NCBI RefSeq assembly: GCF_003479425.1
Contig: NZ_QUHC01000005.1
Coordinates: 248,001 to 312,000 of the forward strand
From: Odoribacter sp. AF15-53
Lineage (GTDB): Bacteria; Bacteroidota; Bacteroidia; Bacteroidales; Marinifilaceae
Length of the DNA stretch: 64,000 bases
Direction: 5' to 3'
The position numbers and the translations under genes were made by a program. The notes beneath the pieces are model-generated. The model saw only the letters and a program-made list of their open reading frames with translations, did no database searches and had not been told where the DNA came from. Of the stretch, positions 45,319 to 54,089 are shown in pieces (within the stretch, counting starts at the first letter, position 1; the number at the start of each line of letters is the position of its first letter).

Positions 45319-46238
45319 TTTTTTGATTTAAACAGTATTTCTTTCTCTTCTTTGGTTAGACTCTCGTAGCCGTGTTTGGAAATTTTGTCCAATATGTTAT
45401 TGATCCGTTCGTCTTTCCGTTTTTTGAACTCGTTGTATTCCACGTCAGTCATATCGGAAACTTTCTTCTTGTACTTGACTTTCATTTTTTTCCTTTTGAA
45501 AAGTCGGCTGTTACTTATTTTGTTCAGCATGGAAGAGAGTCCCCCGGTGAGGTCGAAATTACGCCGGAACGACAAGGTGAAAAGGTAACCGAACATGGCT
45601 CCCCCAAGGTGGGCGATATGGCCGCCGGCATTACCCGAGGGGATGCTCAACAGATCAATGATTGCCGTGAACAGGGCGAGGTGAATCAGTTTCACCGGAC
45701 CGATCAGGAACACGTATATCTTGTGGTTCGGGAGATAGGTACACACGGCGAACACGATGGCCATGACGGACGCGGAGGCCCCGATAGCCCATGACTGATA
45801 GCGTTCCAGCTCGAAAGCGGGAAACAAGGCATAGGCGGCGATATACACGATCGCCCCGCTGATCCCACCGAGAATATACACGCCCGTGAGTTTTGACCCC
45901 GAAAATGTATTCATGAAAATGGATCCGAACCAGTAGAGCCAGAGCATGTTGAACAACAGATGCAGGAACCCGAACTGCGTGAACATGTACGTGATGATCG
46001 TCCACGGGGTGTAAAGCAGGCGTTCGGGAAGTGCCGGTACGCCTAGGTATGGCAAGATCATGCCGTCAACTCCCTGTTGTCCGGCAAGTACGAACAAGAC
46101 TGCCACGACTTTTATGGCGAGAAAGATGGCAATGTTAATATAGATCAGGCGAGTAAGTGCTGATCCTTGTTTGAACGAGCTTTTTATCCCGCTCCAAATT
46201 CCTCCCGAAAAGTTCGATTCATACGAGTTATTATACAT
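45315..46238 (-). CDS. Rhomboid-family intramembrane serine protease
   Basis: A 307-residue six-TM rhomboid. Catalytic Ser is in WAIGASASVMAI and His in GGHIAHLGGAMFGY. The usual GxSG reads GASAS here, so the residue after Ser differs from its neighbour. A C-terminal basic cytoplasmic tail (about 235-307, KRKKMKVKYKKKVSDMTDVE) contains the conserved DUF6576-like NNILDKISKHGYESLTKEEK segment. Ends 4 bases inside the EEP gene; starts 15 bases after its paralogue. Confidence 0.92.
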   Translation of the reverse strand: MYNNSYESNFSGGIWSGIKSSFKQGSALTRLIYINIAIFLAIKVVAVLFVLAGQQGVDGMILPYLGVPALPERLLYTPWTIITYMFTQFGFLHLLFNMLWLYWFGSIFMNTFSGSKLTGVYILGGISGAIVYIAAYALFPAFELERYQSWAIGASASVMAIVFAVCTYLPNHKIYVFLIGPVKLIHLALFTAIIDLLSIPSGNAGGHIAHLGGAMFGYLFTLSFRRNFDLTGGLSSMLNKISNSRLFKRKKMKVKYKKKVSDMTDVEYNEFKKRKDERINNILDKISKHGYESLTKEEKEILFKSKN

Positions 46239-46253
46239 AGGCCGTATCTTCTT

Positions 46254-47078
46254 CTAATAAAACCGTTTGCTGCGTTTTCTCCAGTAAATGATAAGGAAGA
46301 ACCCGAAAAGCATACCTCCTAAGTGGGCGAAATGGGCCACGTTATCCCCTACCGAGTTCTGCAAACCGAAGAATAATTCGGCGGCACCGTAAAGGAGTAC
46401 GAAATATTTGGCTTTAATCGGGATCGGGATAAACATGAGGAATAATTCCGTGTTCGGAAACAACATTCCGAATGCCAGCAATATGCCGAATACGGCACCC
46501 GAAGCCCCGATCGTCGGGACGTTCGTGTAAGCCTGTATGATACCCTGCATGTAATATTCAGCCTGACCGATGAATTGCGAATTGCCCGGTGCTTGGTTCC
46601 AGGTATCCACGAATTGCATTAATTGCGTGAGCAACCTGGGATTACTTACATGGGAACGGACGAATTCGGCGAATACTCCCGGATCGGGGGTACTTTGGAA
46701 CGCGTAGAATTGTTCCTGCATGTTGTGTAACCCGTACCAGCTTACCAGCGAGTGAAGCACGGCAGCTCCCAGACCGGTGACGAAGTAATAGATCACGAAA
46801 CGTTTAGTTCCCCACACCGATTCAAGTATCCGCCCGAACATGAACACGGCGAACATGTTGAAGAAGAGGTGCGCGAGACCTTCCTGCGTGAACATGTGCG
46901 TGATGTACTGGTAAATCCTGAAATACTCGGATTGTGGTAAATGTAAACCCAGTATGTTGACGAGATCAAGGTCTGATCTCTGGCTCATAATGTTTATTCC
47001 CAAGAAGATGATCACGTTAATAATAATGATCACTTTTACCGCGGGGGGCATGCCGGAGAGTGGCTTGTAATTGTTCAT
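46254..47078 (-). CDS. Rhomboid-family intramembrane serine protease, second copy
   Basis: A 274-residue rhomboid with Ser in TIGASGAVFGILLA and His in NVAHFAHLGGMLFG. A large loop (about 105-160, including DPGVFAEFVRSHVSNPRLLT) between early spans is unlike the first copy. The short basic C-terminus is RKRSKRFY. Its start overlaps the ricT stop by 4 bases, so ricT and both rhomboids are one unit. Confidence 0.92.
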   Translation of the reverse strand: MNNYKPLSGMPPAVKVIIIINVIIFLGINIMSQRSDLDLVNILGLHLPQSEYFRIYQYITHMFTQEGLAHLFFNMFAVFMFGRILESVWGTKRFVIYYFVTGLGAAVLHSLVSWYGLHNMQEQFYAFQSTPDPGVFAEFVRSHVSNPRLLTQLMQFVDTWNQAPGNSQFIGQAEYYMQGIIQAYTNVPTIGASGAVFGILLAFGMLFPNTELFLMFIPIPIKAKYFVLLYGAAELFFGLQNSVGDNVAHFAHLGGMLFGFFLIIYWRKRSKRFY

Positions 47079-48505
47079 TGTTCTGCGGGTTTATTATTAT
47101 CCTTGTTTTCCGGTTTGTTGTTTGGTTTATTTTCCGGTTTTTCCTGTTTACGCAATACTTTCGGTCCGTCCTGACGATTTCCCGGTTTCCCGTTGGGACG
47201 GTTGTCGGGTTGATTCTCCCGGTTTTCCTGTCTGTTTCTGGACTTGTTGCCTTGTCTGTTTTCAGGTCTGTTACCGGATTTGTTACCCTGGGGATTTTCC
47301 GTTTTCTCCTTGGGTTTGGTATCGCCGTTCGTGTCGTTATTTTCTTTTTGCGTGTTTCTCCTGTTATTACGATTTCTGGAGTGATGACGTTTGCTTTGTC
47401 CTTGATTTTTTTTCTCGTCAAAGCGGTTCAAACTTTCTTCTCCCACGCCGTCCGTGTATTTGATGTTTGCCGGCTCTTTCTCGACATCAATCGCTTTTGC
47501 CGGGATCTGCCCTCTCTTGTTCATGGCGATGATCTCTTTCACGCGTTCCACGGATAGCTTGATCAAGGCCCCGCGTCCCTCCTTGTCGAAGGAGTAGGAC
47601 ATGTTGCGCCCGAATATATCCGTTTTCTGGTGATAGAGCATCCCTTCTCCCGTGTTCAACCAGATATTGGTTGACGGGAAGTCTTTCTGCTCGTCGATGT
47701 AGGCATCTACCTCGTAATTCAAGCAGCATTTCAGTTTACCGCATTGTCCGGCTAGTTTCTGCGGGTTCAGGGAAATATCCTGGTAACGGGCGGCAGACGT
47801 CGACACGGAAATAAAGTTCGTGATAAACGTGGAACAGCACAATTTGCGTCCGCACGAGCCGATACCCCCGATACGCCCGGCTTCCTGACGGGCGCCGATC
47901 TGTTTCATCTCGATCCGGATATGGAAAGTTTCGGCCAGAATCTTGATCAATTTCCGGAAGTCCACGCGGTCGCTGGCGATGTAATAGAATATGGCTTTGG
48001 TTTTATCTCCCTGGTATTCCACATCCCCGATTTTCATGTCAAGTCCAAGATCGGCGGCAATAATGCGCGATTTAATCATCGTTTCGTGTTCCAGCGCGAT
48101 AGCCTGTTGCCACTTTTCGATGTCGTGCGGTTTTGCCTTCCGGTAGATTTTTTTCAAGGGATTACGTTCCAGATCGACTTTTTTCAATTCCATCTGTTCC
48201 CGCACGAGTTCGCCCGTGAGGGATACGATCCCGATGTCATGCCCCAGGGCCGCTTCCACGGCCACGATATCCCCGACGTTCAGGTTGAGGTTACTGTTGT
48301 TCAAGAAAAAGCCTTTCCGGGTATTTTTAAACCGTACTTCCACGATGTCGGAGGGAGGACACCCTTCGGGGGTATCTTCCATCCAGTTAAATACTGTGAG
48401 TTTACCGGCCAACAGGCGGTGATCGATCACGGGTACTACCCGGGGTGGTTGTTGTATATCTTTATTTTCGGAATTTTCCTGTATTTCTTCGTTTATCTCG
48501 CTCAT
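47075..48505 (-). CDS. ricT: PSP1/RicT-family protein with low-complexity tail
   Basis: A 476-residue protein. The core (about 60-345) is the PSP1 domain with cysteine clusters SCGRKLCCSTF and CGKLKCCLNYE. In Bacillus, RicT (YaaT) belongs to an iron-sulfur complex that affects RNA processing. The last 130 residues are Asn/Lys/Arg/Gln-rich repeats (NRPENRQGNKSRNRQENREN), presumably disordered and RNA-binding. The symbol is by family; the role in Bacteroidota is not proven. Confidence 0.82.
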   Translation of the reverse strand: MSEINEEIQENSENKDIQQPPRVVPVIDHRLLAGKLTVFNWMEDTPEGCPPSDIVEVRFKNTRKGFFLNNSNLNLNVGDIVAVEAALGHDIGIVSLTGELVREQMELKKVDLERNPLKKIYRKAKPHDIEKWQQAIALEHETMIKSRIIAADLGLDMKIGDVEYQGDKTKAIFYYIASDRVDFRKLIKILAETFHIRIEMKQIGARQEAGRIGGIGSCGRKLCCSTFITNFISVSTSAARYQDISLNPQKLAGQCGKLKCCLNYEVDAYIDEQKDFPSTNIWLNTGEGMLYHQKTDIFGRNMSYSFDKEGRGALIKLSVERVKEIIAMNKRGQIPAKAIDVEKEPANIKYTDGVGEESLNRFDEKKNQGQSKRHHSRNRNNRRNTQKENNDTNGDTKPKEKTENPQGNKSGNRPENRQGNKSRNRQENRENQPDNRPNGKPGNRQDGPKVLRKQEKPENKPNNKPENKDNNKPAEQ

Positions 48506-48506
48506 A

Positions 48507-48605
48507 GTGTATTAATTGAAAATTGAGACTTGAAAATTGAGAATGAATGTACGATTTATATTCTTGGTTTTCAAAGTTTCAATTTTTAGTTTTTATCTTT
48601 TACTT
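48507..48605. repeat. 7-bp-period AT-rich inverted repeat
   Basis: Units TTGAAAA, TTGAGAC, TTGAAAA, TTGAGAA (about 48513-48540), then after about 25 bases an inverted AT-rich arm with TTTTCAA and TTTCAAT (about 48568-48595). Between ricT and holB. Confidence 0.5.
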
Positions 48606-48611
48606 CTCTTC

Positions 48612-49739
48612 TCACGGCCTGATGTTTTGCATCACTTTGATACAAAGGTCCGTGAGGATAATTTTCCCGTTCCCGTTCCGGATGATGTCGCTGTACGCCC
48701 GTTCAAATTCATCGAAAAGGGGAATAATGTTGCCTTCATGAATGTAAGGAGAAAATTTCGAGGAGAAAGTTTTCTCTCGTTCAGTCATGTATACTATTTT
48801 TTCAATACCAAAGTTTCTCACGAAGTTCTCGCGTAGCATGCGAATACAATGTAGGAGGAAACTTTTCTGTTTTTCTCTGCCGAGAGAAGCCAGTTCGTTG
48901 ACAAATTCGTTGACCGGAAGCATTTTCCGCTCCCAGCACAAACGCATCATTTGCACGAATTTCTCTTGGTTGTAGACGGTTTCATCCGTCTCGTTCAGCA
49001 TGCGGAGTGCTTTCAACCAGCTCCCGGAGGCCACGTGGGCGACCTCGTTTGCCGATTCGCGAACCAGATGTTTCTGGCGGACCAGTTGTTCCGCTATGTT
49101 TTCTTGTGTCAACGGGGGTACGTTGATGCGCTGGGTGCGCGACAGGATCGTGGTGATGATCTCTTCCGCGTGTTCGGTAACCAGCAGGAAAAGCGTGTTC
49201 GGGTAAGGCTCTTCCAGTATTTTTAAAAGTTTGTTGGAACACTCCGTTTTCATCTTTTCGGGTAGCCAGATGATCATGACCTTGTAGTCCGACTCGAAGG
49301 ATTTCAAGTTAAGTTTCCGGAGAATGTTCCCGCTCTCTTCCGTGTATATCATGGCTTGCGCGTTTTCATCCGCCCCCATGGCTCCCAGCCACTCCTCCAT
49401 GTCGATGTACGGGCTGTTGAGCAGGAGTTTCCGCCATTCGTTGATATACTCGTCGCTGATAGGTGTTTTTATTTTGGCCGATTTCACCACGGGGTACACG
49501 AAGTGCAGGTCCGGGTGTATTAATTTTTGCATCTTCTTGCACTCGGGACAGACCCCGCAAGCGTCTTCGTGCTTGTCGCCCGTGCAGAAAAGGTATTGCG
49601 TGAAGGCCAAGGCCAAGGCTAACGATCCCGCACCCGTTTCGCCGGCAAAGAGTTGTGCATGACTGATTCTTCCCGTTTGCAGGGAAGAAATCAGTCGTTG
49701 CTTTATCTCTTCATGTCCTATGACGTCTTTAAAAAACAC
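48612..49739 (-). CDS. holB: DNA polymerase III clamp-loader delta' subunit
   Basis: A 375-residue AAA+ protein. The opening FKDVIGHEEIKQRLISSLQT and the zinc module (CTGDKHEDACGVCPECKKMQ) are those of clamp-loader subunits. The P-loop position reads GETGAGSLAL, lacking the Lys, and the later SRTQRINVPPL region fits delta', which does not hydrolyse ATP. It stabilises the clamp-loader ring that places the beta clamp on DNA. Confidence 0.9.
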   Translation of the reverse strand: MFFKDVIGHEEIKQRLISSLQTGRISHAQLFAGETGAGSLALALAFTQYLFCTGDKHEDACGVCPECKKMQKLIHPDLHFVYPVVKSAKIKTPISDEYINEWRKLLLNSPYIDMEEWLGAMGADENAQAMIYTEESGNILRKLNLKSFESDYKVMIIWLPEKMKTECSNKLLKILEEPYPNTLFLLVTEHAEEIITTILSRTQRINVPPLTQENIAEQLVRQKHLVRESANEVAHVASGSWLKALRMLNETDETVYNQEKFVQMMRLCWERKMLPVNEFVNELASLGREKQKSFLLHCIRMLRENFVRNFGIEKIVYMTEREKTFSSKFSPYIHEGNIIPLFDEFERAYSDIIRNGNGKIILTDLCIKVMQNIRP

Positions 49740-49745
49740 CTTGTT

Positions 49746-49788
49746 AATTTTAGATTTTAGATTTTAAATTTTAGATTTTAGATTCCGG
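49746..49788. repeat. 7-bp tandem repeat (TTTTAGA)
   Basis: Five consecutive 7-base units TTTTAGA, TTTTAGA, TTTTAAA, TTTTAGA, TTTTAGA, directly upstream of holB and next to the 8-bp element at 49809. Confidence 0.7.
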
Positions 49789-49808
49789 CCGCACAAAGCC
49801 GACGCTAT

Positions 49809-49909
49809 TCTGTGATTCTGAGATTTCGGATTAGGTGATTTCATTCGCACGAGACGAACGTTTTTAATAATCACGTAAATCGTTGAATCTGCAATCGCGG
49901 AATCACTTA
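49809..49909. repeat. Palindromic 8-bp-period element, copy B
   Basis: Left arm units TCTGTGAT, TCTGAGAT, TTCGGATT, AGGTGATT; right arm inverted units AATCACGT, AAATCGTT, GAATCTGC, AATCGCGG, AATCAC reaching the aspS stop codon. The centre (49841-49874) is 28/34 identical to that of copy A at 13940-13973, in the same orientation on the plus strand. Confidence 0.75.
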
Positions 49910-51661
49910 ATTCTTCAATTGAATCCCCAGTTCATCCAGTTGTTCTTTCGCGATCTCGGCAGGAGCGTCGAGCATGACATCACGACCGGAGTTGTTTTTC
50001 GGGAACGCGATCACGTCACGAATAGAGTCAAGTCCGGCGAACATGGAGGCCAGACGGTCGAAACCGAAAGCGATACCTCCGTGAGGGGGTGCCCCGTACT
50101 TGAACGCGCCCATGAGGAAGCCGAATTGCTCTTGTGCCACCTCGTGCGAGATTCCCAGGCAATCGAACATCTTGGATTGTAATTCCGAGTTATGGATACG
50201 GATAGAACCTCCGCCGACTTCAACCCCGTTGATCACCATGTCGTAGGCGTTGGCACGAACCTTGCCCGGATCGGTGGTCATGAGAGGAATATCTTCAGCT
50301 TTTGGAGAGGTGAAGGGGTGGTGCATGGCGTAGAAACGTTGCGTTTCTTCGTCCCATTCCAACAACGGGAAATCAATTACCCACAAGGGTTTGAATACAT
50401 CCTTGTCTCTTAATCCGAGGCGAGTTCCCATTTCCAGACGCAGGTCGCAAAGTTGCGGCAGCGTTTTGAATTTCGGTCCCACTAGGATCAGGATCAGGTC
50501 ACCCGGTTGAGCTTTACAAGCCTCGGCCCATACTTTCAAGTCTTCCGGCGTGTAGAATTTGTCGATGGAGGATTTGAACGTCCCGTCCTCGTTGTAGCGT
50601 ACGTAAACCAAACCTTTGGCTCCGGTTTGCGGGCGTTTCACGAATTCGGTTAATTCATCCAGTTGTTTGCGGGTGTATCCGGCACATTTCGGCGCACAGA
50701 TAGCCCCTATATATTCGGCCTCGTTGAACACGGCAAAGTCTTTTCCCTTGGCCACGTTTGTCAAGTCGACGAATTTCATGTCGAAACGGATATCCGGTTT
50801 GTCACACCCGTATTGTTCCATGGCGTCCATCCACGTCATTCTCGGCAACGTGGGAATATCCACGTTACGGACTTCTTTGAACAAGTGTTTGATCAAACCT
50901 TCGAATATTTCAAGTATGTCTTCCTGGTCCACGAATGACATCTCGCAGTCGATCTGCGTGAACTCCGGTTGACGGTCAGCCCGGAGGTCTTCATCCCGGA
51001 AACATTTCACGATCTGGAAATAGCGGTCGAAGCCGGAAACCATCAGAAGTTGTTTCAAGGTCTGCGGGCTTTGCGGCAGGGCGTAGAATTGTCCCTGGTT
51101 CATGCGGGAAGGTACCACGAAATCGCGTGCTCCCTCCGGTGTACTTTTCACCAACACGGGTGTTTCGACCTCGATGAAGTTCTGGGCGCTCAAGTAATTT
51201 CGCACGAGTTGGGCCATCGTGTGGCGTAGCTCGATGTTCTTGCGAACGCAGGCTCGGCGTAAATCCAGGTAACGATATTTCATCCGGATCTCGTCTCCCC
51301 CGTCAGTCTGGTCTTCAATCGTGAAAGGCGGGATTTCTGATTCGCTTAGAACAGTTAATTCCTTCACGGTAATCTCGATGTCGCCTGTCGGTATTTTATT
51401 GTTTTTGCTGGCTCGCTCGATGACCGTTCCTCTCACCTGAATCACGAATTCACGACCGAGTTTTGCCACGTTATTTTTTATTTCTTCGGAAGCCGATTCC
51501 TCGACTACCAATTGGGTAATGCCGTAACGGTCACGCAGATCCACGAAAGTCATGGCCCCGAGTTTCCGAACTTTTTGTACCCATCCGCTAAGACAAACGC
51601 TTTCATTCACGTTTTCGATTCTTAGTTGCCCACAAGTATGTGTTCTATACATAAATTTCAA
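49907..51661 (-). CDS. aspS: Aspartyl-tRNA synthetase
   Basis: A 584-residue class II synthetase of the bacterial type. N-terminal anticodon-binding OB fold (about 1-110, [20 protein letters not shown]), motif 2 [18 protein letters not shown], the bacterial insertion domain (about 290-430), and motif 3 [12 protein letters not shown] near the end. It charges tRNA-Asp. The last codons overlap the palindromic element downstream. Length normal. Confidence 0.97.
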   Translation of the reverse strand: MKFMYRTHTCGQLRIENVNESVCLSGWVQKVRKLGAMTFVDLRDRYGITQLVVEESASEEIKNNVAKLGREFVIQVRGTVIERASKNNKIPTGDIEITVKELTVLSESEIPPFTIEDQTDGGDEIRMKYRYLDLRRACVRKNIELRHTMAQLVRNYLSAQNFIEVETPVLVKSTPEGARDFVVPSRMNQGQFYALPQSPQTLKQLLMVSGFDRYFQIVKCFRDEDLRADRQPEFTQIDCEMSFVDQEDILEIFEGLIKHLFKEVRNVDIPTLPRMTWMDAMEQYGCDKPDIRFDMKFVDLTNVAKGKDFAVFNEAEYIGAICAPKCAGYTRKQLDELTEFVKRPQTGAKGLVYVRYNEDGTFKSSIDKFYTPEDLKVWAEACKAQPGDLILILVGPKFKTLPQLCDLRLEMGTRLGLRDKDVFKPLWVIDFPLLEWDEETQRFYAMHHPFTSPKAEDIPLMTTDPGKVRANAYDMVINGVEVGGGSIRIHNSELQSKMFDCLGISHEVAQEQFGFLMGAFKYGAPPHGGIAFGFDRLASMFAGLDSIRDVIAFPKNNSGRDVMLDAPAEIAKEQLDELGIQLKN

Positions 51662-51849
51662 TTTTAGATTCTGGCATAAACATTGTGCGAAAATAGTAAG
51701 AATTTGTCAGTTTAAGGCATAATATAATTGAAAATTGAGAATTGAAAGCTGAAAGTGGGGTTTTCGAGGGGAGAGTGGGGTGTGTATGGGGGAAGATCGG
51801 GAGGCATGGGAGGCATTCGAGCAGTTGAAGCGGGTAATAAAGCCGACCT

Positions 51850-51915
51850 ATCTTGTCTTTGTCTCGGCTATGTCTTGTCTTTAAGTCGTCTTTGTCTCCT
51901 GAACTCAGCCTGAAC
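51850..51915. repeat. 11-bp-period repeat
   Basis: Six successive 11-base units: TCTTGTCTTTG, TCTCGGCTATG, TCTTGTCTTTA, AGTCGTCTTTG, TCTCCTGAACT, CAGCCTGAACA. No inverted arm was found nearby. Confidence 0.75.
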
Positions 51916-52171
51916 ACGTTTCGATTTCTCCTAAAGTTCCTGCGATAAAGGTAAATGGAATGTTTCTAAATTGCATGGTATTGAAAGTGTGGTAAATCTT
52001 ATCTATATTGAGTTAGTCACTATATAGTGTTATGTGTGTAAATATTAAGATTGCGATGTTTAATATAAATTTATTGAATTATAAAAATATTTTTATATTT
52101 TCGTTGTGTTGTGAGGGGGCAAATTTGTTCAGTAAAAGGCGTTTTTAAGAAAGGAGGTAAGTAAGATTGAA

Positions 52172-52320
52172 GCGTTTATGAATGATTTGTTTGGGTATGC
52201 GACCGTTATACGTGGAATTTTTATGAAATTAGGATAGGTATTGTCCCTTCTAATGATAGTTATCCACGTCGTGCGGATATTAGTGCGATTGGTTGGTTGA
52301 CTGAAGTATTACCAGAATAA
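52172..52320 (+). pseudogene. Decayed coding fragment before kelch gene
   Basis: Two frames look coding but are out of register: MNDLFGYATVIRGIF (from the ATG near 52179) and, one base off, FYEIRIGIVPSNDSYPRRAD through to AIGWLTEVLPE, ending with TAA at 52318-52320. Together they resemble the frameshifted 3' end of a protein gene, with GGAGGT about 25 bases upstream. Chance is not excluded. Confidence 0.3.
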
Positions 52321-52329
52321 TTTTTGTAT

Positions 52330-53337
52330 ATGAAATGTAAGTTTATAGTTATTTCTGTTTTGTCTTTCATTATATTGTTGGCATGTAGTGATGATGATTG
52401 TGATTCTTTGTCGGGAAAATGGAGTCGAGTCGGAGACATTTATGTGAGTGCTGATGTTGATAATGAGTATCATAATGAAGGAGTCACTTTTAAAATAGGA
52501 GAGAGTGTATTTTGGTGTGTGGGCGATTTATTATATAGAGTGAGTGGGAAATCGAATATCTCCAACGCTTTAGATAAATTCCCGGGTACGGCTCGTAAAG
52601 GGGCTGTTGCTTTCGTGATCGGGGAGAAAGCTTATGTTGGACTTGGATATTCGGAAGAGGAAGGAGAGAGAGTATATCATGATGATTTCTGGGTTTTTAA
52701 CGGGAAAACTTACAAATGGGAAATTGAGCCTTTGCTATACCAATTTCCGGGAGGTGCCCGGGGAAATGCTGTGGCTTTTACCTTGGAGGGGAGAGGGTAC
52801 GTCGGGACGGGCCAATATGCAGGAGAGACTTTAAGGGATTTCTATACTTTTGACCCGGAAACTGGGTGGCATGAGTTTGAAAGTTTGAAACATTCATTCT
52901 ATGGAGGTGTTGCTTTCGTGGCTGGAGGTTGCGCCTATGTCTGTACGGGAGGAAAAGATCTGGATGCTCTTAGTTCTAAAACCTATGATCTGTTTGTGGG
53001 AATGTATAAATTAACTCTTGCGACGGGAAAATGGGAAACGCTTGATCGGATTGATGGGGAGGGAGGAATGTTTGATGGCACAAGAATTCATGCATCTTGT
53101 TTTGTGTTGAAACATGGAGGCCGGGAGTACGCTTATGTTGTGTCGGGACTTAATCAATACGGTATGGCGATAGCGAATTGTATGAGATATGACCCGAGAA
53201 AAGATAAGTGGCAGGAAGTTGCTTATTTGCCGGAACCTACGGTTGGAGGTTCTGCTTTTTCTATAGACGGGAAAGGGTATGTAATGGTGGATCAGAGGCG
53301 AGGATTCAATAATACTCTTTGGGAATTTCAACCTTGA
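52330..53337 (+). CDS. Kelch-repeat surface lipoprotein
   Basis: A 335-residue lipoprotein (signal ending SFIILLAC). Five or so kelch motifs form a beta-propeller: ARKGAVAFVIGEKAYVGLGY, ARGNAVAFTLEGRGYVGTGQ, YGGVAFVAGGCAYVCTGGKD and GGSAFSIDGKGYVMVD. I start at ATG 52330 rather than an in-frame TTG two codons before. Such propellers are ligand-binding; no enzyme residues are obvious. Confidence 0.85.
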   Translation: MKCKFIVISVLSFIILLACSDDDCDSLSGKWSRVGDIYVSADVDNEYHNEGVTFKIGESVFWCVGDLLYRVSGKSNISNALDKFPGTARKGAVAFVIGEKAYVGLGYSEEEGERVYHDDFWVFNGKTYKWEIEPLLYQFPGGARGNAVAFTLEGRGYVGTGQYAGETLRDFYTFDPETGWHEFESLKHSFYGGVAFVAGGCAYVCTGGKDLDALSSKTYDLFVGMYKLTLATGKWETLDRIDGEGGMFDGTRIHASCFVLKHGGREYAYVVSGLNQYGMAIANCMRYDPRKDKWQEVAYLPEPTVGGSAFSIDGKGYVMVDQRRGFNNTLWEFQP

Positions 53338-53367
53338 ATCTAACAGGAATAGAAGTGAACTTAGTCT

Positions 53368-53406
53368 GAGGGCGTTAAAATATTTTTGACGCCCTCGTAT
53401 TTTTGT
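53368..53406 (+). terminator. Terminator after the kelch gene
   Basis: GAGGGCG (53368-53374) pairs with CGCCCTC (53390-53396), extended by AT pairs, then GTATTTTTG. Confidence 0.75.
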
Positions 53407-53450
53407 TTAATATTTTGGTCTGAATTTGCAATGAAACGAGGACATTTGTT

Positions 53451-53458
53451 TATCTTTG
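53451..53458 (+). promoter_or_regulatory. -7 promoter element of cvpA
   Basis: TATCTTTG, exact fit to TAnnTTTG, predicts transcription from about 53465. This decides the cvpA start: GTG 53472 would leave almost no leader, whereas GTG 53490 has about 25 bases. Confidence 0.65.
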
Positions 53459-53489
53459 AAATTCAAATAAAGTGATTAAATATTTAGCG

Positions 53490-53969
53490 GTGAATTATAT
53501 TGATGTGATTATATTGCTGCCGTTGGTATACGGGGCATATAAAGGGTTTAGTCTAGGCTTGATTGTGGAGATGTCAACGTTGTTTGCGTTGGTATTGGGG
53601 GTGTTTATCTCGTTGAGATACGCGGTTAACGTGGAAAGTTTTCTGAAGGATTTTATCGCCTTGCCGGAATCGTATGCTTATTATATCGCTTTCGCCGTGA
53701 CTTTTTTGCTGGTTATTATCGTGATCCATTTGCTCGGCAAGCTGTTGACAAAGTTGATTGATATGGTTTCGTTGGGACTGTTTAACAAGTTGTTCGGGAT
53801 TTTGTTGGGTGTGTTGAAAGCGGCGATCGTGGTATGCGTGATCCTTTTTATCGTGAACGCGTTGGATAATCGCTATGATTTCATCTCTGTAAAAACAAAG
53901 AACGAGAGTTTTTTGTATAAACCTTTTGTTAACTTCGCGAATGGCGTTTACGAGAGTGCGATAAAGTGA
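53490..53969 (+). CDS. cvpA: CvpA-family membrane protein
   Basis: A 159-residue protein with four hydrophobic spans, beginning VNYIDVIILLPLVYGAYKGF, the typical CvpA opening with a GxxKG turn. I choose GTG 53490 because the family starts at NYID and because of the promoter position; GTG 53472 is the other option. CvpA is named for colicin V production in E. coli and is linked to envelope integrity. Confidence 0.85.
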   Translation: MNYIDVIILLPLVYGAYKGFSLGLIVEMSTLFALVLGVFISLRYAVNVESFLKDFIALPESYAYYIAFAVTFLLVIIVIHLLGKLLTKLIDMVSLGLFNKLFGILLGVLKAAIVVCVILFIVNALDNRYDFISVKTKNESFLYKPFVNFANGVYESAIK

Positions 53970-54060
53970 TTAATTTAGAGTTTAGAATTTAAAATGGTAG
54001 GAATGTGAGGAGGGATTTGAGCGAGGAAATCTAAAATCATTAAATCTAAAATTAATAAGA
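53970..54060. repeat. AT-rich inverted repeat, about 7-bp period
   Basis: TTTAGAG, TTTAGAA, TTTAAAA in the left arm (about 53975-53995) and an inverted arm with AAATCTA units (about 54028-54056) flank a purine-rich centre. Between cvpA and tyrS. Confidence 0.5.
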
Positions 54061-54089
54061 TTGTTTAAACGATATAAAATTAAGAATCG

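Larger units (their letters stand above)
51662..52329. other. About 660-base gap with repeats and a gene remnant
   Basis: Holds 7-base-period AT-rich units (51727-51757), a run of 11-base units (51850-51915), an AT-rich stretch (52000-52110), a strong GGAGGT ribosome-binding-like site near 52152 not followed by a long frame, and a decayed coding fragment just before the kelch gene. Confidence 0.6.
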
